Shown here in pieces: positions 9,262 to 17,295 of a stretch of 64,000 nt of DNA (positions are counted from its first letter, which is position 1; each line of letters opens with the position of its first letter). The notes under the pieces are model-generated. The model had not been told where the DNA came from. It searched no databases and saw only the letters and a program-made list of their open reading frames with translations. The translations under genes were made by a program, and so were the position numbers. The DNA is from Bacillota bacterium (GTDB lineage: Bacteria; Bacillota; UBA4882; UBA8346). Location: NCBI GenBank assembly GCA_023417475.1, contig JAEZFP010000067.1, positions 62,001 through 126,000 on the forward strand. Direction: 5' to 3'.

Positions 9262-9528
9262 GCGCAAGCATGCCCAGTCGTCGCGCAAGCATGCCCAGTC
9301 GTCGCGCAAGCATGCCCAGTCGTCGCGCAAGCATGCCCAGTCGTCGCGCAAGCATGCCCGGTCGTCGCGCAAGCATGCCCAGTCGTCGCGCAAGCATGCC
9401 CGGTCGTCGCGCAAGCATGCCCGGTCGTCGCGCAAGCATGCCCGGTCGTCGCGCAAGCATGCTCAGTCATCGCGCAAGCATGCCCAGTCGTCGCGCAAGC
9501 ATGCTCAGTCATCGCGCAAGCATGCCCA
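9262..9528. repeat. 21-bp tandem array (13 units, last one partial)
   Basis: Direct repeats of a 21-base unit starting GCGCAAGCATGC. Twelve full units and a partial thirteenth are in register, differing by a few A/G and C/T transitions. Because the period is a multiple of three and the unit lacks stops, all six reading frames stay open across the array, giving 7-residue protein repeats in every frame. None of these frames has a credible start and ribosome binding site or a recognised product. The array lies between the terminator at 9531-9574 and the family II element. Confidence 0.9.
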
Positions 9529-9530
9529 TT

Positions 9531-9574
9531 AAAAAGCTGTTGCCGCATGAACGCAACGGTCCATCGGCAACAGC
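9531..9574 (-). terminator. Terminator of the 9.6-kb orphan gene
   Basis: GCTGTTGCCG and CGGCAACAGC (10 perfect pairs) with a 19-base loop, followed on the minus strand by TTTTT. It starts nine bases after the orphan gene stop. Confidence 0.85.
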
Positions 9575-9582
9575 CCATTCGG

Positions 9583-9936
9583 TTATGAATAATAACAGAG
9601 ATAACGTTCGCCGGAGGTCGCAACCCCATCGCGAACAAACGGATGAACCACCAATATACGGAGATCCCAACGGACAAAGTTTTGATAATCATTAACTTTG
9701 GAAACTTCGACCATTGCCACGCGACGTTTTTTCCCTTTGTCGATCTGAACAATTTCTCCTAAAACCCCAATTTGAAACCGGCCTGCTTTAATTTCTGCCA
9801 ACAAATCGGGCGCAATCTCGGAATCTTGGTAGACGAGGTGAATCAGATAACCACTTCCGAGACTGGTCACGCTATCGACCAGCCATTGGTTCTGGATCAG
9901 CAGGTGGAGGGTTTTAGGCTGAATCGGTTGATTCAT
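9583..9936 (-). CDS. Hypothetical protein, 117 aa
   Basis: I do not recognise this family. It is probably real: the ATG has AGGAGGG seven bases upstream and a strong terminator follows the stop. The protein is soluble, with no signal peptide. It reads as mixed strands: hydrophobic stretches such as HLLIQNQWLVDSV and GSGYLIHLVYQ, a central FQIGVLGEIVQIDKGKKRRVAMVEVSKV segment that could be a small beta barrel, and a tryptophan/tyrosine-containing C-terminus (ending LCYYS). It stands alone between serA and the tandem array. No function can be assigned. Confidence 0.6.
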   Translation of the reverse strand: MNQPIQPKTLHLLIQNQWLVDSVTSLGSGYLIHLVYQDSEIAPDLLAEIKAGRFQIGVLGEIVQIDKGKKRRVAMVEVSKVNDYQNFVRWDLRILVVHPFVRDGVATSGERYLCYYS

Positions 9937-10099
9937 ATTCAGGCCCTCCTCTTATACCACCTCGCTAATTATCTAGCTATATCGCACGAAATATTATGAT
10001 AACCCGCGCGACATATTTTCCTTCGTTATCGTTGATCAGATAATTCCATAGCCTTAGCTGGTTTATTATATGCCGTGGTTCAAGCCTTGGGTCACAGGA

Positions 10100-11677
10100 T
10101 TATAGCTTGATCACCCGGGCTTTCTGAACTGATTTTGCTTTCTCCAATTGGGCGATCAGATCCGGTGCGCCGGCGGAATCCACGTTGAGGACCATAATAG
10201 CGTTCCCGCCCTGTTGTTTCCGGCCCACTTGCATCGCCGCGATGTTGATTCCCGCTTGACCGAGGACGGTTCCAACTTCGCCGATCACCCCCGGCAGGTC
10301 GGTATGGTCGATGACGATCAGCTCGCCGACGGGATTGGTATCGATCCGGTACCCTTCAATCTCAACGATCCGGGCTTCCCCCTCGACAATCGTTCCGGAA
10401 AGGGTATGAACTGCCTGATCGCTGGTTAGCGCCACCTTGATCAAACTGGCGTAACTGCTTGATTCCTCGGCTTTAAATTCGCTGACCTTCAACCCGCGCT
10501 CTTTGGCTAGGAATTTCGCATTGACTTGATTGACCTCATCCCCGAGATTGGCTTGGAGAATTCCTTTGAGAATCAACAATGACAAATAGGAAGTTTCAAG
10601 CTTCGACACTTCCCCGAGGTAACTCACTTCAATCTTGGCGATCCGCTCCGTGCCAAGCTGGGCCGCTACCTTGCCGAGAATCTCCGCCAAACCGGTGAAG
10701 GGCGACAGCGCTTTCCGCACTTCCGGGCGGAGCGGCGGCAAGTTGACCGCGTTTTTGAAGCTTTCGCCGTTTAAGACCTTAATCACTTCGACCGCGACAT
10801 CAATCGCCACATTTTCCTGCGCCTCTTTAGTGGAAGCGCCCAAGTGGGGGGTGACGATGGTCTGGGGCAATTCGATCAAGGTTCGGTCAGTCGGCGGTTC
10901 ACTGGTGAAGACGTCCAAAGCGGCCACGGCTACTTGACCGGCTTGCAACGCTTCCGCCAACGCCGTTTCGTCATAGATGCCGCCCCGGGCGCAGTTGACC
11001 AGGCGAACCCCTTTCTTCATCCGGGCGAATTCTGGCGCGCCGAACAACCCTTTGGTTTCGGCGGTCAACGGCGTATGAACCGTGATAAAATCGGCTTGGG
11101 TGATGATCTCATCCAAAGTGGCTAACTTGACGCCTAACGCCGACGCTTTTTCTTCCGCCATAAACGGATCATACGCCAAAATGGTCATACCCATCGCCAA
11201 CATTCGTTTGGCGACTTCGGCGCCGATCCGGCCCATCCCGACGATACCGAGGATCTTCCCGTTGATCTCGACGCCGGTGAAGTTTTTCCGGTCCCAGGCG
11301 CCTCCCTTTAAACTGGCGTGCGCCACCGGGATATGCCGGGCGGCGGCCAGCAGCATCCCAACCGTCAATTCAGTAGTGGAAATGGTATTGCCGTCGGGGG
11401 CGTTTAAAACAATGATCCCTTTTTTGGTGGCGGCTTCGACATCGACATTGTCAACCCCGACGCCAGCCCGCCCGATCACCTTCAAATTGTCGGCGGCTTC
11501 AATGATCTCCGCCGTCACTTTAGTCTGACTACGGACAATCAACCCGTCATAATTTTTGATCTTAGCCAACAGTTCTTCTTTGGTATGGTCCGTTTTGACC
11601 TCGACCTCAAACCCGGCTTCGTTAAAAAGCGCAATCCCCGCCGGAGTAATCGGATCACTAACTAAAATCTTCGCCAC
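10100..11677 (-). CDS. serA: D-3-phosphoglycerate dehydrogenase (SerA, with ASB and ACT domains)
   Basis: First step of serine synthesis: oxidises 3-phosphoglycerate to 3-phosphohydroxypyruvate with NAD. The split N-terminal substrate domain (RSQTKVTAEII) encloses a Rossmann domain with GIVGMGRIGAEVA, then CARGGIYDETAL and HLGASTKEAQEN with its catalytic histidine. After residue 310 come an allosteric substrate-binding domain and a C-terminal ACT domain (GELIVIDHTDLPGVIG, the serine sensor). At 525 aa it is the long bacterial type. I chose the GTG at 11677, which gives the familiar N-terminus MAKILVSDPI and has GAGGTG six bases upstream. The serine-type T-box leader sets transcription by uncharged tRNA-Ser, and feedback acts through ACT. 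serC and serB are not adjacent. Confidence 0.95.
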   Translation of the reverse strand: MAKILVSDPITPAGIALFNEAGFEVEVKTDHTKEELLAKIKNYDGLIVRSQTKVTAEIIEAADNLKVIGRAGVGVDNVDVEAATKKGIIVLNAPDGNTISTTELTVGMLLAAARHIPVAHASLKGGAWDRKNFTGVEINGKILGIVGMGRIGAEVAKRMLAMGMTILAYDPFMAEEKASALGVKLATLDEIITQADFITVHTPLTAETKGLFGAPEFARMKKGVRLVNCARGGIYDETALAEALQAGQVAVAALDVFTSEPPTDRTLIELPQTIVTPHLGASTKEAQENVAIDVAVEVIKVLNGESFKNAVNLPPLRPEVRKALSPFTGLAEILGKVAAQLGTERIAKIEVSYLGEVSKLETSYLSLLILKGILQANLGDEVNQVNAKFLAKERGLKVSEFKAEESSSYASLIKVALTSDQAVHTLSGTIVEGEARIVEIEGYRIDTNPVGELIVIDHTDLPGVIGEVGTVLGQAGINIAAMQVGRKQQGGNAIMVLNVDSAGAPDLIAQLEKAKSVQKARVIKL

Positions 11678-11728
11678 TTCCAACACCTCTTCTTCAATTT
11701 GGTTTTACTTTAACGCTTCCGCCGGTTC

Positions 11729-11777
11729 ATAAGTTGAAACAATTCAATGCTTTCGGTGACGGTTGATTTCAACTTAT
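11729..11777. repeat. Inverted repeat between the T-box terminator and serA
   Basis: ATAAGTTGAAA and TTTCAACTTAT, 11 perfect pairs separated by 27 bases, directly after the T tract of the T-box terminator on the serA strand. It would form a second stem in the read-through transcript, ending about 50 bases before the start codon. Confidence 0.55.
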
Positions 11778-12014
11778 AAAAAAAGCCTTTCGTCCAAATT
11801 AGGGACGAAAGGCCGTGGTACCACCCTAGTTTCCGGGTAAAACAATCCGGAATCTTGATTAAGCGTTAACGGGCTTACCCGATGGAACTTATACAACACA
11901 GTTCATTCCATCACTCCGAGGGGGATTCAACTCCATCCGCACTGGCTCGCAGCTTCCGCCAGCTCTCTGAGGACGAATGGCAGGTTACTATTCCTCTTCA
12001 TCGCGGTAAAAATG
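11778..12014 (-). promoter_or_regulatory. T-box riboswitch, serine type, controlling serA
   Basis: The minus strand shows the standard elements in order: GAAGAGGAATAGTA near the 5' end, AGAGAG, the stem I apex region (GCGGAAGCTGCGAGCC), a specifier region reading GTTGAATCCCCC, the T-box AGGGTGGTACCACG, and a terminator (GGACGAAAGGC paired with GCCTTTCGTCC, then seven T at 11784-11778). The T-box sequence can pair with the terminator's 5' arm region to form the antiterminator. The triplet after GAA is TCC, a serine codon, as expected for serA; I read it by eye, so the specifier is less certain than the element itself. Confidence 0.9.
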
Positions 12015-12021
12015 TATCTGT

Positions 12022-12051
12022 ATTATACATTGCCCATCGTTTGGTTGTCAA
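12022..12051 (-). promoter_or_regulatory. Sigma-A promoter of the T-box/serA transcript
   Basis: TTGACA (12051-12046), 18 bases, TATAAT (12027-12022): both hexamers match the consensus perfectly. Transcription would begin about 12014, just before the T-box stem I. Confidence 0.8.
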
Positions 12052-12114
12052 TTCATTTTCGGTGATTTTCAACTTTCAGTAACGTAAGGATACCAGACAG
12101 CCGCCTTCCGTTCA

Positions 12115-13470
12115 TTACATCACTTCGTTCCCATTGGCGTCCACCCGGCGGATCTTCTCTTCTTTTCCGGTCTGGGCGTTATAATAGACCAAATAGCGTT
12201 GGTCGGTCTCTTTGCCGTCGACCTCATAACAGAGAACTTTATTGTACATCTCGTCCAGGACTTGCGCCAGGCGAATCCGGGCCGGTTGCAGATGGGGATT
12301 GAGCAGCTTCCGGATTTGCGTTTCGCTGTATTTGGGCGCGCCGGGTTGGGGCGTTTTGGGGTTGTTAAAGGTAAGGTAAGAAACGGAATCAACCCCTAGG
12401 ATATCGCCGTTATCCCGTGCCACCTGCACTTTGATCAACTCCGGGTAATAAATCACTTTGTCGCGCAATGGCGCATAGCTGATGGTCGCCACGTTGGCGG
12501 CGGTTTGCTGGCTAAGCTTGGTCAGCGGCGGATAGCCGTTCCGGCTCAAAAAAGCGTCGCCCCGGGCGGCGCATTGGTCCATGGTCAACTTGCTTGAGCT
12601 GACGTCGCGATTGGCGAGCATCCAGACCAGGTGTCCCCCTTTGACGCTGACGCTCAACTGACAATTCCGGTTTTGCTGATCGGTGACGGAAACCGAATAG
12701 CTGGGAAAACCGCCGCGAATAATCCGGTCGTTTTTATAAGTAGCCCGTTGCCACTGCGGCCCCAAGATTCGTCTAGCCACCAGCAACGCATCCCGGCTAC
12801 TGATATTGCCGCCTGTCAGTCCGGTGGCTTTCGGGACGAAATCAAGGGTATTCCCGTCAAATTGCACATCGGGCGAACGGCGCAACCCGTCTTCCAACAT
12901 AATGAACGATTTGGTCACTTGATTGGTCTCCCGGCTGCCGCGGGCGAAACCGGCCGCGCCCAAGGCGCCCAACCGGTCGACCGTCAACCACTGCGCCCGG
13001 TTGGAATAAAACTGATCCCGCATTTGCAGCAAGTTCCGGGCGACAATCCGCGTCTGTTCCCGCATTTTCTTCAAGGTCTGCCACTCCGACTCCGTCGGCG
13101 GCGTTCCTTTGGTCAACCGTTGCTGGGCGGTGGTAAAGCTAAACGCGCCCGCTTTGGCCAACGCCGTCTTGGTCCGCGAGAGCTCGACCGCTGTCAACGG
13201 CAACTGTCCCAAATTATCCTGACTGGAAGCGGCTTCCCGCCAGACATTGGTCAAGGACTTCACCGACTGGGAAAACGATCCGGCGACCATTGCCTTGGAC
13301 ATCTCGCTTTCCATATTACTTACGTGCGCGGTCAGTTCTTCGAAAGCCCGCTGATATTGATTCTCCGCACTAATCTCCCATTGCCGTTTCGTTTGATACT
13401 GGCTGTAGCCCCAGCCGGCGACCGCGACCAACGCCAGGGTCAAGATGGGAATGATAAATTTGTTGCGCAT
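12115..13470 (-). CDS. ypeB: Germination protein YpeB
   Basis: Spore-cortex protein that in Bacillus stabilises the cortex-lytic enzyme SleB. The 451-residue protein begins with a membrane or signal helix (FIIPILTLALVAVAGWGY). A helical YpeB N-domain follows (SVKSLTNVWREA, ARNLLQMRDQFY), then two or three PepSY-like modules, including LLVARRILG and RGDAFLSRNGYPPL, with a TDQRYLVYYNAQTG ending. The ATG at 13470 gives the normal MRNKF N-terminus and has a GGATGG site; the frame is open further to 13533. In most spore formers sleB lies directly upstream. Here the upstream neighbour is a 156-bp palindrome and then an ABC transporter, so the usual sleB partner is absent from this locus. It marks the organism as a spore former. 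Confidence 0.9.
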   Translation of the reverse strand: MRNKFIIPILTLALVAVAGWGYSQYQTKRQWEISAENQYQRAFEELTAHVSNMESEMSKAMVAGSFSQSVKSLTNVWREAASSQDNLGQLPLTAVELSRTKTALAKAGAFSFTTAQQRLTKGTPPTESEWQTLKKMREQTRIVARNLLQMRDQFYSNRAQWLTVDRLGALGAAGFARGSRETNQVTKSFIMLEDGLRRSPDVQFDGNTLDFVPKATGLTGGNISSRDALLVARRILGPQWQRATYKNDRIIRGGFPSYSVSVTDQQNRNCQLSVSVKGGHLVWMLANRDVSSSKLTMDQCAARGDAFLSRNGYPPLTKLSQQTAANVATISYAPLRDKVIYYPELIKVQVARDNGDILGVDSVSYLTFNNPKTPQPGAPKYSETQIRKLLNPHLQPARIRLAQVLDEMYNKVLCYEVDGKETDQRYLVYYNAQTGKEEKIRRVDANGNEVM

Positions 13471-13556
13471 TCGGAGACCATCCTCTCTGGTGGAATTTCC
13501 TTTAAATCGTAATATTCCCATCGATAGCTGCAACTTATACGGTTGACGGCATAAAA

Positions 13557-13712
13557 AAAGACTGACCGTTACTCAAGCCACTGAAAAACCTCCGCTCTGA
13601 AAGATTGACCGACAATAGATAGTGAGTAGCTTGTTTTAGGCTATCAATATATTGTCGGTCAAGGTTATTTCGAGCAGTTTTTCAGTGGCCTCCTGTTACT
13701 AGGTCAGTCTTT
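13557..13712. repeat. 156-bp nested palindrome
   Basis: Four nested inverted repeats share one centre: AAAGACTGACC/GGTCAGTCTTT (13557-13567 and 13702-13712), CCACTGAAAAAC/GTTTTTCAGTGG (13578-13589 and 13677-13688), TTGACCGACAATA/TATTGTCGGTCAA (13605-13617 and 13650-13662), and GATAG/CTATC (13618-13622 and 13641-13645). It could act as a terminator for the ABC operon (T-rich ends on both strands), but it is far longer than normal terminators and looks like a miniature element. It encodes no protein. Confidence 0.75.
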
Positions 13713-13741
13713 CTTCATCTATCGAATCATGCGGACGATGA

Positions 13742-14773
13742 TCAGCTTGCCGTCTGCAGCTTTTTGCACTCATCCTGCGGGATAAAGAGCGGGACGGTTG
13801 TACCGGTTGGGTGAAAGTCCTGGCTGCCCCGATTAAGAATATCAACCAGGAAGGTATATCCGACGACTTTCACATAAAAACGGAGCACATTCCCTAAAAC
13901 AATCGAATCGGCGATCATTCCTTCCAACAATAATCCCGGACCGGAACCGGCTGCCGCCGCCGCGGCTTGACCGAGGTAAATCGATTCGGGTCGCAAGGCG
14001 AAAATCTCCCCGTCCAGACCGGACAAGTCATATTGGGCGAGGTCCTTTTTGGCAAATACATTATAGTTGCCGACAAACCGGGCGGCAAACTCCGTGGCGG
14101 GATGGGTGTAAATCTGCTCCGGCGTGCCGATCTGGGCGAACCGCCCCTTATCCATCAGGAAGATCCGGTCGGACATGATCAACGCTTCTTCCTGGTCATG
14201 AGTGACAAAGATGGTGGTGATGTTCAGTTCGCGCTGAATCTCGCGAATTTGCAGCCGTAACGCTTTGCGAATCTTGGCGTCCAAAGCGCTCAGCGGCTCA
14301 TCGAGCAATAGAATCTTCGGCTCCACTACCAACGCCCGGGCCAACGCCACCCGTTGCTGCTGTCCGCCCGAAAGCTGCTTTGGATAACAATTGGCCTTCT
14401 CCTCGAGTTGCACTAGACCCAAAAACCGTTTCACCTTGGCGTCAATCTCCGGTTTCGGCGTCTTGTTCATTTTCAGCCCAAAACCGATGTTTTCGGCAAC
14501 GGTCATATTGGGAAACAGCGCGTAGGACTGAAACACCATCGAAATATTGCGATCGCGTGGCTTCACTCGACTGATCTCTTGGCCGTCCACGTAAATCTCG
14601 CCGGCGTCGATCTCTGTCAATCCGGCGATACAACGGAGTAAAGTGCTTTTACCGCATCCGGACGGGCCAAGCAATGTGATCAGTTCGCCCTGCTCGATAC
14701 GACAGTCAATATTTTCAAAGACCGGGGACTGACCGAACTGTTTAGCAAGTCCGGTGATGGTTACGAAACTCAT
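13742..14773 (-). CDS. ABC importer ATPase (ferric iron/phosphonate/spermidine class)
   Basis: Cytoplasmic ATPase of an importer made with the two permeases and binding protein upstream. Walker A GPSGCGKST (about residue 36), Q-loop MVFQSYALFP, signature LSGGQQQRVALARAL, Walker B ILLLDEPLSALD, and the H-loop histidine in TTIFVTHDQEEA are intact. A C-terminal TOBE-like region (about 240-343, FALRPESIYLG) is present, as in PotA, FbpC and PhnT relatives; 343 aa fits. It is last in the operon, 12 bases after the second permease, with AGGAGG before the ATG. Sequence alone does not fix the substrate; the neighbouring phosphodiesterases suggest an organophosphate. Confidence 0.92.
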   Translation of the reverse strand: MSFVTITGLAKQFGQSPVFENIDCRIEQGELITLLGPSGCGKSTLLRCIAGLTEIDAGEIYVDGQEISRVKPRDRNISMVFQSYALFPNMTVAENIGFGLKMNKTPKPEIDAKVKRFLGLVQLEEKANCYPKQLSGGQQQRVALARALVVEPKILLLDEPLSALDAKIRKALRLQIREIQRELNITTIFVTHDQEEALIMSDRIFLMDKGRFAQIGTPEQIYTHPATEFAARFVGNYNVFAKKDLAQYDLSGLDGEIFALRPESIYLGQAAAAAAGSGPGLLLEGMIADSIVLGNVLRFYVKVVGYTFLVDILNRGSQDFHPTGTTVPLFIPQDECKKLQTAS

Positions 14774-14785
14774 CGGAATTCCTCC

Positions 14786-15580
14786 TTATTGGGCTTCCTT
14801 GTTTGCCAGACTATTAAGTTTAATGATTATTCCGGAAATCAACGCAATAAAAACGAAATAAGAGATCACAATGACACTGGTAAAATGGCCGCTGGCCTGA
14901 TTTTTGGAGTAAAGATAAACCTGGATCGTCTCGTAACCGCCCCCGGCCAAGATATTGGCCAAAACGAACTCTCCGAATAAAACCGAGAAGGTCAATAAAG
15001 TCGCGACCAATACCCCTTTGCTGATGTTTGGCAACACCACATAAAGAAAGGCTTTGACCTTGGTTGCTTTGAGCAGCTCGGCCGCTTCCATTAAGGTGTG
15101 CAGATCCATGTTTTTCAGGCTGTTGCGAATCCCTTGATACATATAAGGCAGTCCGACCGTAAAGTACGAACCGATGAGGATCCAGACGGTTCCGGCGATC
15201 GGCAGCGGTCCGGACGAGTAGAGTTTTAGCAGTCCGACGGCCATCACCACGCCCGGCATGGCAAATGGCAACATCACCAGAACGTTCATGACCTTTTCCA
15301 ATTTCGGAAAATAGACCGCGATCAGAAACGCCGTCGGCACCATCACGATGATATGGACCGCCAAGGTCAAGCAGCAAACCGTAAACGAGCGTCCCAGCGC
15401 AATCCAAAACCGTTCATCCCGCAATACCGTTTGAAACCATTCAAAAGTCCAATTCTCCGGCAAAATGGTCGCCTGCCACTTGGTCGAGAACGAATAAAGC
15501 AAAGTCGCCAGCAGCGGCAGGAGCAAATAAAGTAAAACCGCGCCGACAATCAGATAGGGACTCCAGTTTCGTTTGCTCAT
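14786..15580 (-). CDS. ABC importer permease (PhnV/PotC-like)
   Basis: Inner-membrane subunit, 264 aa, with six predicted helices. The EAA-type loop reads MEAAELLKATKVKAFLYVVLP, where the coupling helix meets the ATPase. It overlaps the end of the first permease by four bases (ATGA), so the two are translationally coupled, and together they form the channel. Its closest recognisable class is the second permease of ferric, putrescine/spermidine and 2-aminoethylphosphonate importers. Start supported by GGAGC before the ATG. Confidence 0.9.
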   Translation of the reverse strand: MSKRNWSPYLIVGAVLLYLLLPLLATLLYSFSTKWQATILPENWTFEWFQTVLRDERFWIALGRSFTVCCLTLAVHIIVMVPTAFLIAVYFPKLEKVMNVLVMLPFAMPGVVMAVGLLKLYSSGPLPIAGTVWILIGSYFTVGLPYMYQGIRNSLKNMDLHTLMEAAELLKATKVKAFLYVVLPNISKGVLVATLLTFSVLFGEFVLANILAGGGYETIQVYLYSKNQASGHFTSVIVISYFVFIALISGIIIKLNSLANKEAQ

Positions 15581-16413
15581 CGCTGCTCCGTCCTCCGTTT
15601 CAACATCCAGTCATTGATCTGCGTCAACAACAGTAAGGTTAAACCCAGAATAACCGCCAAAGCGCTGGCTAAATTAGGGTCCAGGAACATGTTCCCCGAG
15701 ATTAACGCACCGATCCGTACTGTGACCAGATTATAGTTACCGCTGGTTAAAGCGTACGCCGTGGCGTAGGCGCCCATCGAATTGGCAAAGAGAATGCTGA
15801 AGGTCCCCAGCAGACTGGGGAGCAAGATCGGAATTCCGATATGGCGCCAAAACGCAAAATCACTGGCTCCCAGATTACGGGCGGCCTCTTTCCATTCAAG
15901 CCGCAATCCGTCGAAAGCCGGATACAAAAGCAGGATTCCCAATGGAACCTGGAAGTAAGTATAAACGACGATCAATCCCACTCCCGAATAGAGTGAGAAC
16001 ACTTTGGTGAGATCCAAACCCAGCGATTTAAGCAAGATTGTGAATAACCCGTTATATCCCAACAGCACCATGAAGGCAAACCCTAACGGAACACCCGCGA
16101 AGTTGGCGATCATATTCGAAAACATCAATACCCGGTCGCGAATTTTGACCGGCAACTTGGTGATGGCGTACGCGCCGCCCAATGCAATCCCAATCCCAAA
16201 AACGCTCGAATAAAACGAAAGAAAAATACTGTTTTGCAAGCTCATCAGATAAAAGGGATTGGTAAAGATTTTAAGATAGTTTTCGAACGTCAGGGCTCCG
16301 GTTTGATTGTAAAAACTATCGGCCACAATCCGCAACAACGGCAAGATTTGAAATAATAACACCAGTCCGAAAAAGGGCAATAGCCATAAAGCGAGAATTC
16401 GCTGTGTTTTCAT
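15577..16413 (-). CDS. ABC importer permease (PhnU/PotB-like)
   Basis: First channel subunit of the same importer, 278 aa, about six helices. The coupling segment reads EWKEAARNLGASDFAFWRHIGIPILLP. The ATG at 16413 is preferred because AGAGGT lies seven bases upstream; an ATG two codons earlier would sit on the ribosome site. It follows the phosphodiesterase gene by 38 bases and overlaps the next permease by four, so all are one operon. Confidence 0.9.
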   Translation of the reverse strand: MKTQRILALWLLPFFGLVLLFQILPLLRIVADSFYNQTGALTFENYLKIFTNPFYLMSLQNSIFLSFYSSVFGIGIALGGAYAITKLPVKIRDRVLMFSNMIANFAGVPLGFAFMVLLGYNGLFTILLKSLGLDLTKVFSLYSGVGLIVVYTYFQVPLGILLLYPAFDGLRLEWKEAARNLGASDFAFWRHIGIPILLPSLLGTFSILFANSMGAYATAYALTSGNYNLVTVRIGALISGNMFLDPNLASALAVILGLTLLLLTQINDWMLKRRTEQR

Positions 16414-16451
16414 TGTCATAACCTCTGGATTTTTCGCTTTTGATTCGCTTC

Positions 16452-17279
16452 TTAAGCGATTTTCAAACCCGGGAAATCGTATCGGATCATCTTTTTGCCC
16501 GGTTCAATGTTTAGGATATTACAAACAAGCGGCGCGAGCGCCAATTGGGGGATTTCCCCCTCAAAATCGGCTCCGCCGAAACAATCGCCCAAAACCCACA
16601 GTGGAACCTTCCGTTCCCATTCCTCATTGCCACCGTGACTGCCCATGGGGTCCATGCCGTGATCGGCAGTGACGATAATTTGATAACCCGCTTCCAGCCA
16701 TCCCGGGAGCAATGTCCCGAGCATGACGTCGATCTCCAACGCTTTCCGACAATACTCCTTGGATTGACCACCGTAACGGTGCCCCGTATCATCAACCCCC
16801 ATCGGGTGGATCAGAAGGAAATCCGGATCGGATTTCCTTCGTAAGATCTCCCCGTCCAACAGCAAATGGCTGTCGGGATAACCGTCGTCAAAATAGAATT
16901 TTCCCTGCTGAATATTGGCGTTGGGGTCCGATTGCTCTCGGTCGTTGACCGGATCAAACGGCGCCCGGTTGTAGAGCTCACTGATCCAGAAGTAGGCGGC
17001 GGCCGCAGTCCGTAAACCTTTTCGCACCGCCAGCTCAAATAGACTTTCCTCCCGGGAGCGCCGTACGATCTGGTTGTTCATGACGCCGTGTTGACAAGGG
17101 GGCGTCCCGGTCAGAATCGTCTCATACAGCGCCCTGGAGAGGGTCGGCAGTTCGGTCTTGACCGCGTAACAATAGGCTAACCGTTGCTCGGTCAAGTGTT
17201 GCATAAACCCCATTTTAGAAACGGCCGTTTGATAGTTTAAGCCGTCAATCAGTACCAATATCAGCTTTCGTTGCATCAT
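16452..17279 (-). CDS. Alkaline-phosphatase-superfamily phosphodiesterase/nucleotide pyrophosphatase
   Basis: A 275-residue hydrolase of the type I phosphodiesterase/NPP branch. Metal and nucleophile residues can be placed: D in LVLIDGLN, a nucleophilic threonine in TELPTLSRALYE, DDTGHRYG (D and H), TADHGMDPMG (D and H), and SHGGNEE (H). No signal peptide is seen, so it should act on imported substrates in the cytosol. It sits between the binding protein and the permeases of the importer, suggesting it cleaves the phosphodiester or phosphonate cargo. The two ATGs at 17279 and 17276 follow GGAGAAGAG; the longer frame to 17345 would overlap the preceding gene and lacks a site. Phosphonoacetate hydrolase-type chemistry is an alternative I cannot exclude. 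Confidence 0.82.
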   Translation of the reverse strand: MMQRKLILVLIDGLNYQTAVSKMGFMQHLTEQRLAYCYAVKTELPTLSRALYETILTGTPPCQHGVMNNQIVRRSREESLFELAVRKGLRTAAAAYFWISELYNRAPFDPVNDREQSDPNANIQQGKFYFDDGYPDSHLLLDGEILRRKSDPDFLLIHPMGVDDTGHRYGGQSKEYCRKALEIDVMLGTLLPGWLEAGYQIIVTADHGMDPMGSHGGNEEWERKVPLWVLGDCFGGADFEGEIPQLALAPLVCNILNIEPGKKMIRYDFPGLKIA

Positions 17280-17295
17280 CCGTCTCTTCTCCGGT

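Noticed and set aside
9262..9528. CRISPR-like array because of regular repeats
   Set aside because: The units are directly adjacent with no unique spacers and only 21 bases long; no cas genes are in the window.
9109..9752. Repeat-rich proteins in six overlapping frames
   Set aside because: They arise because the 21-bp unit lacks stops. None has a convincing start with ribosome site, and they conflict with the real 117-residue gene and its terminator.
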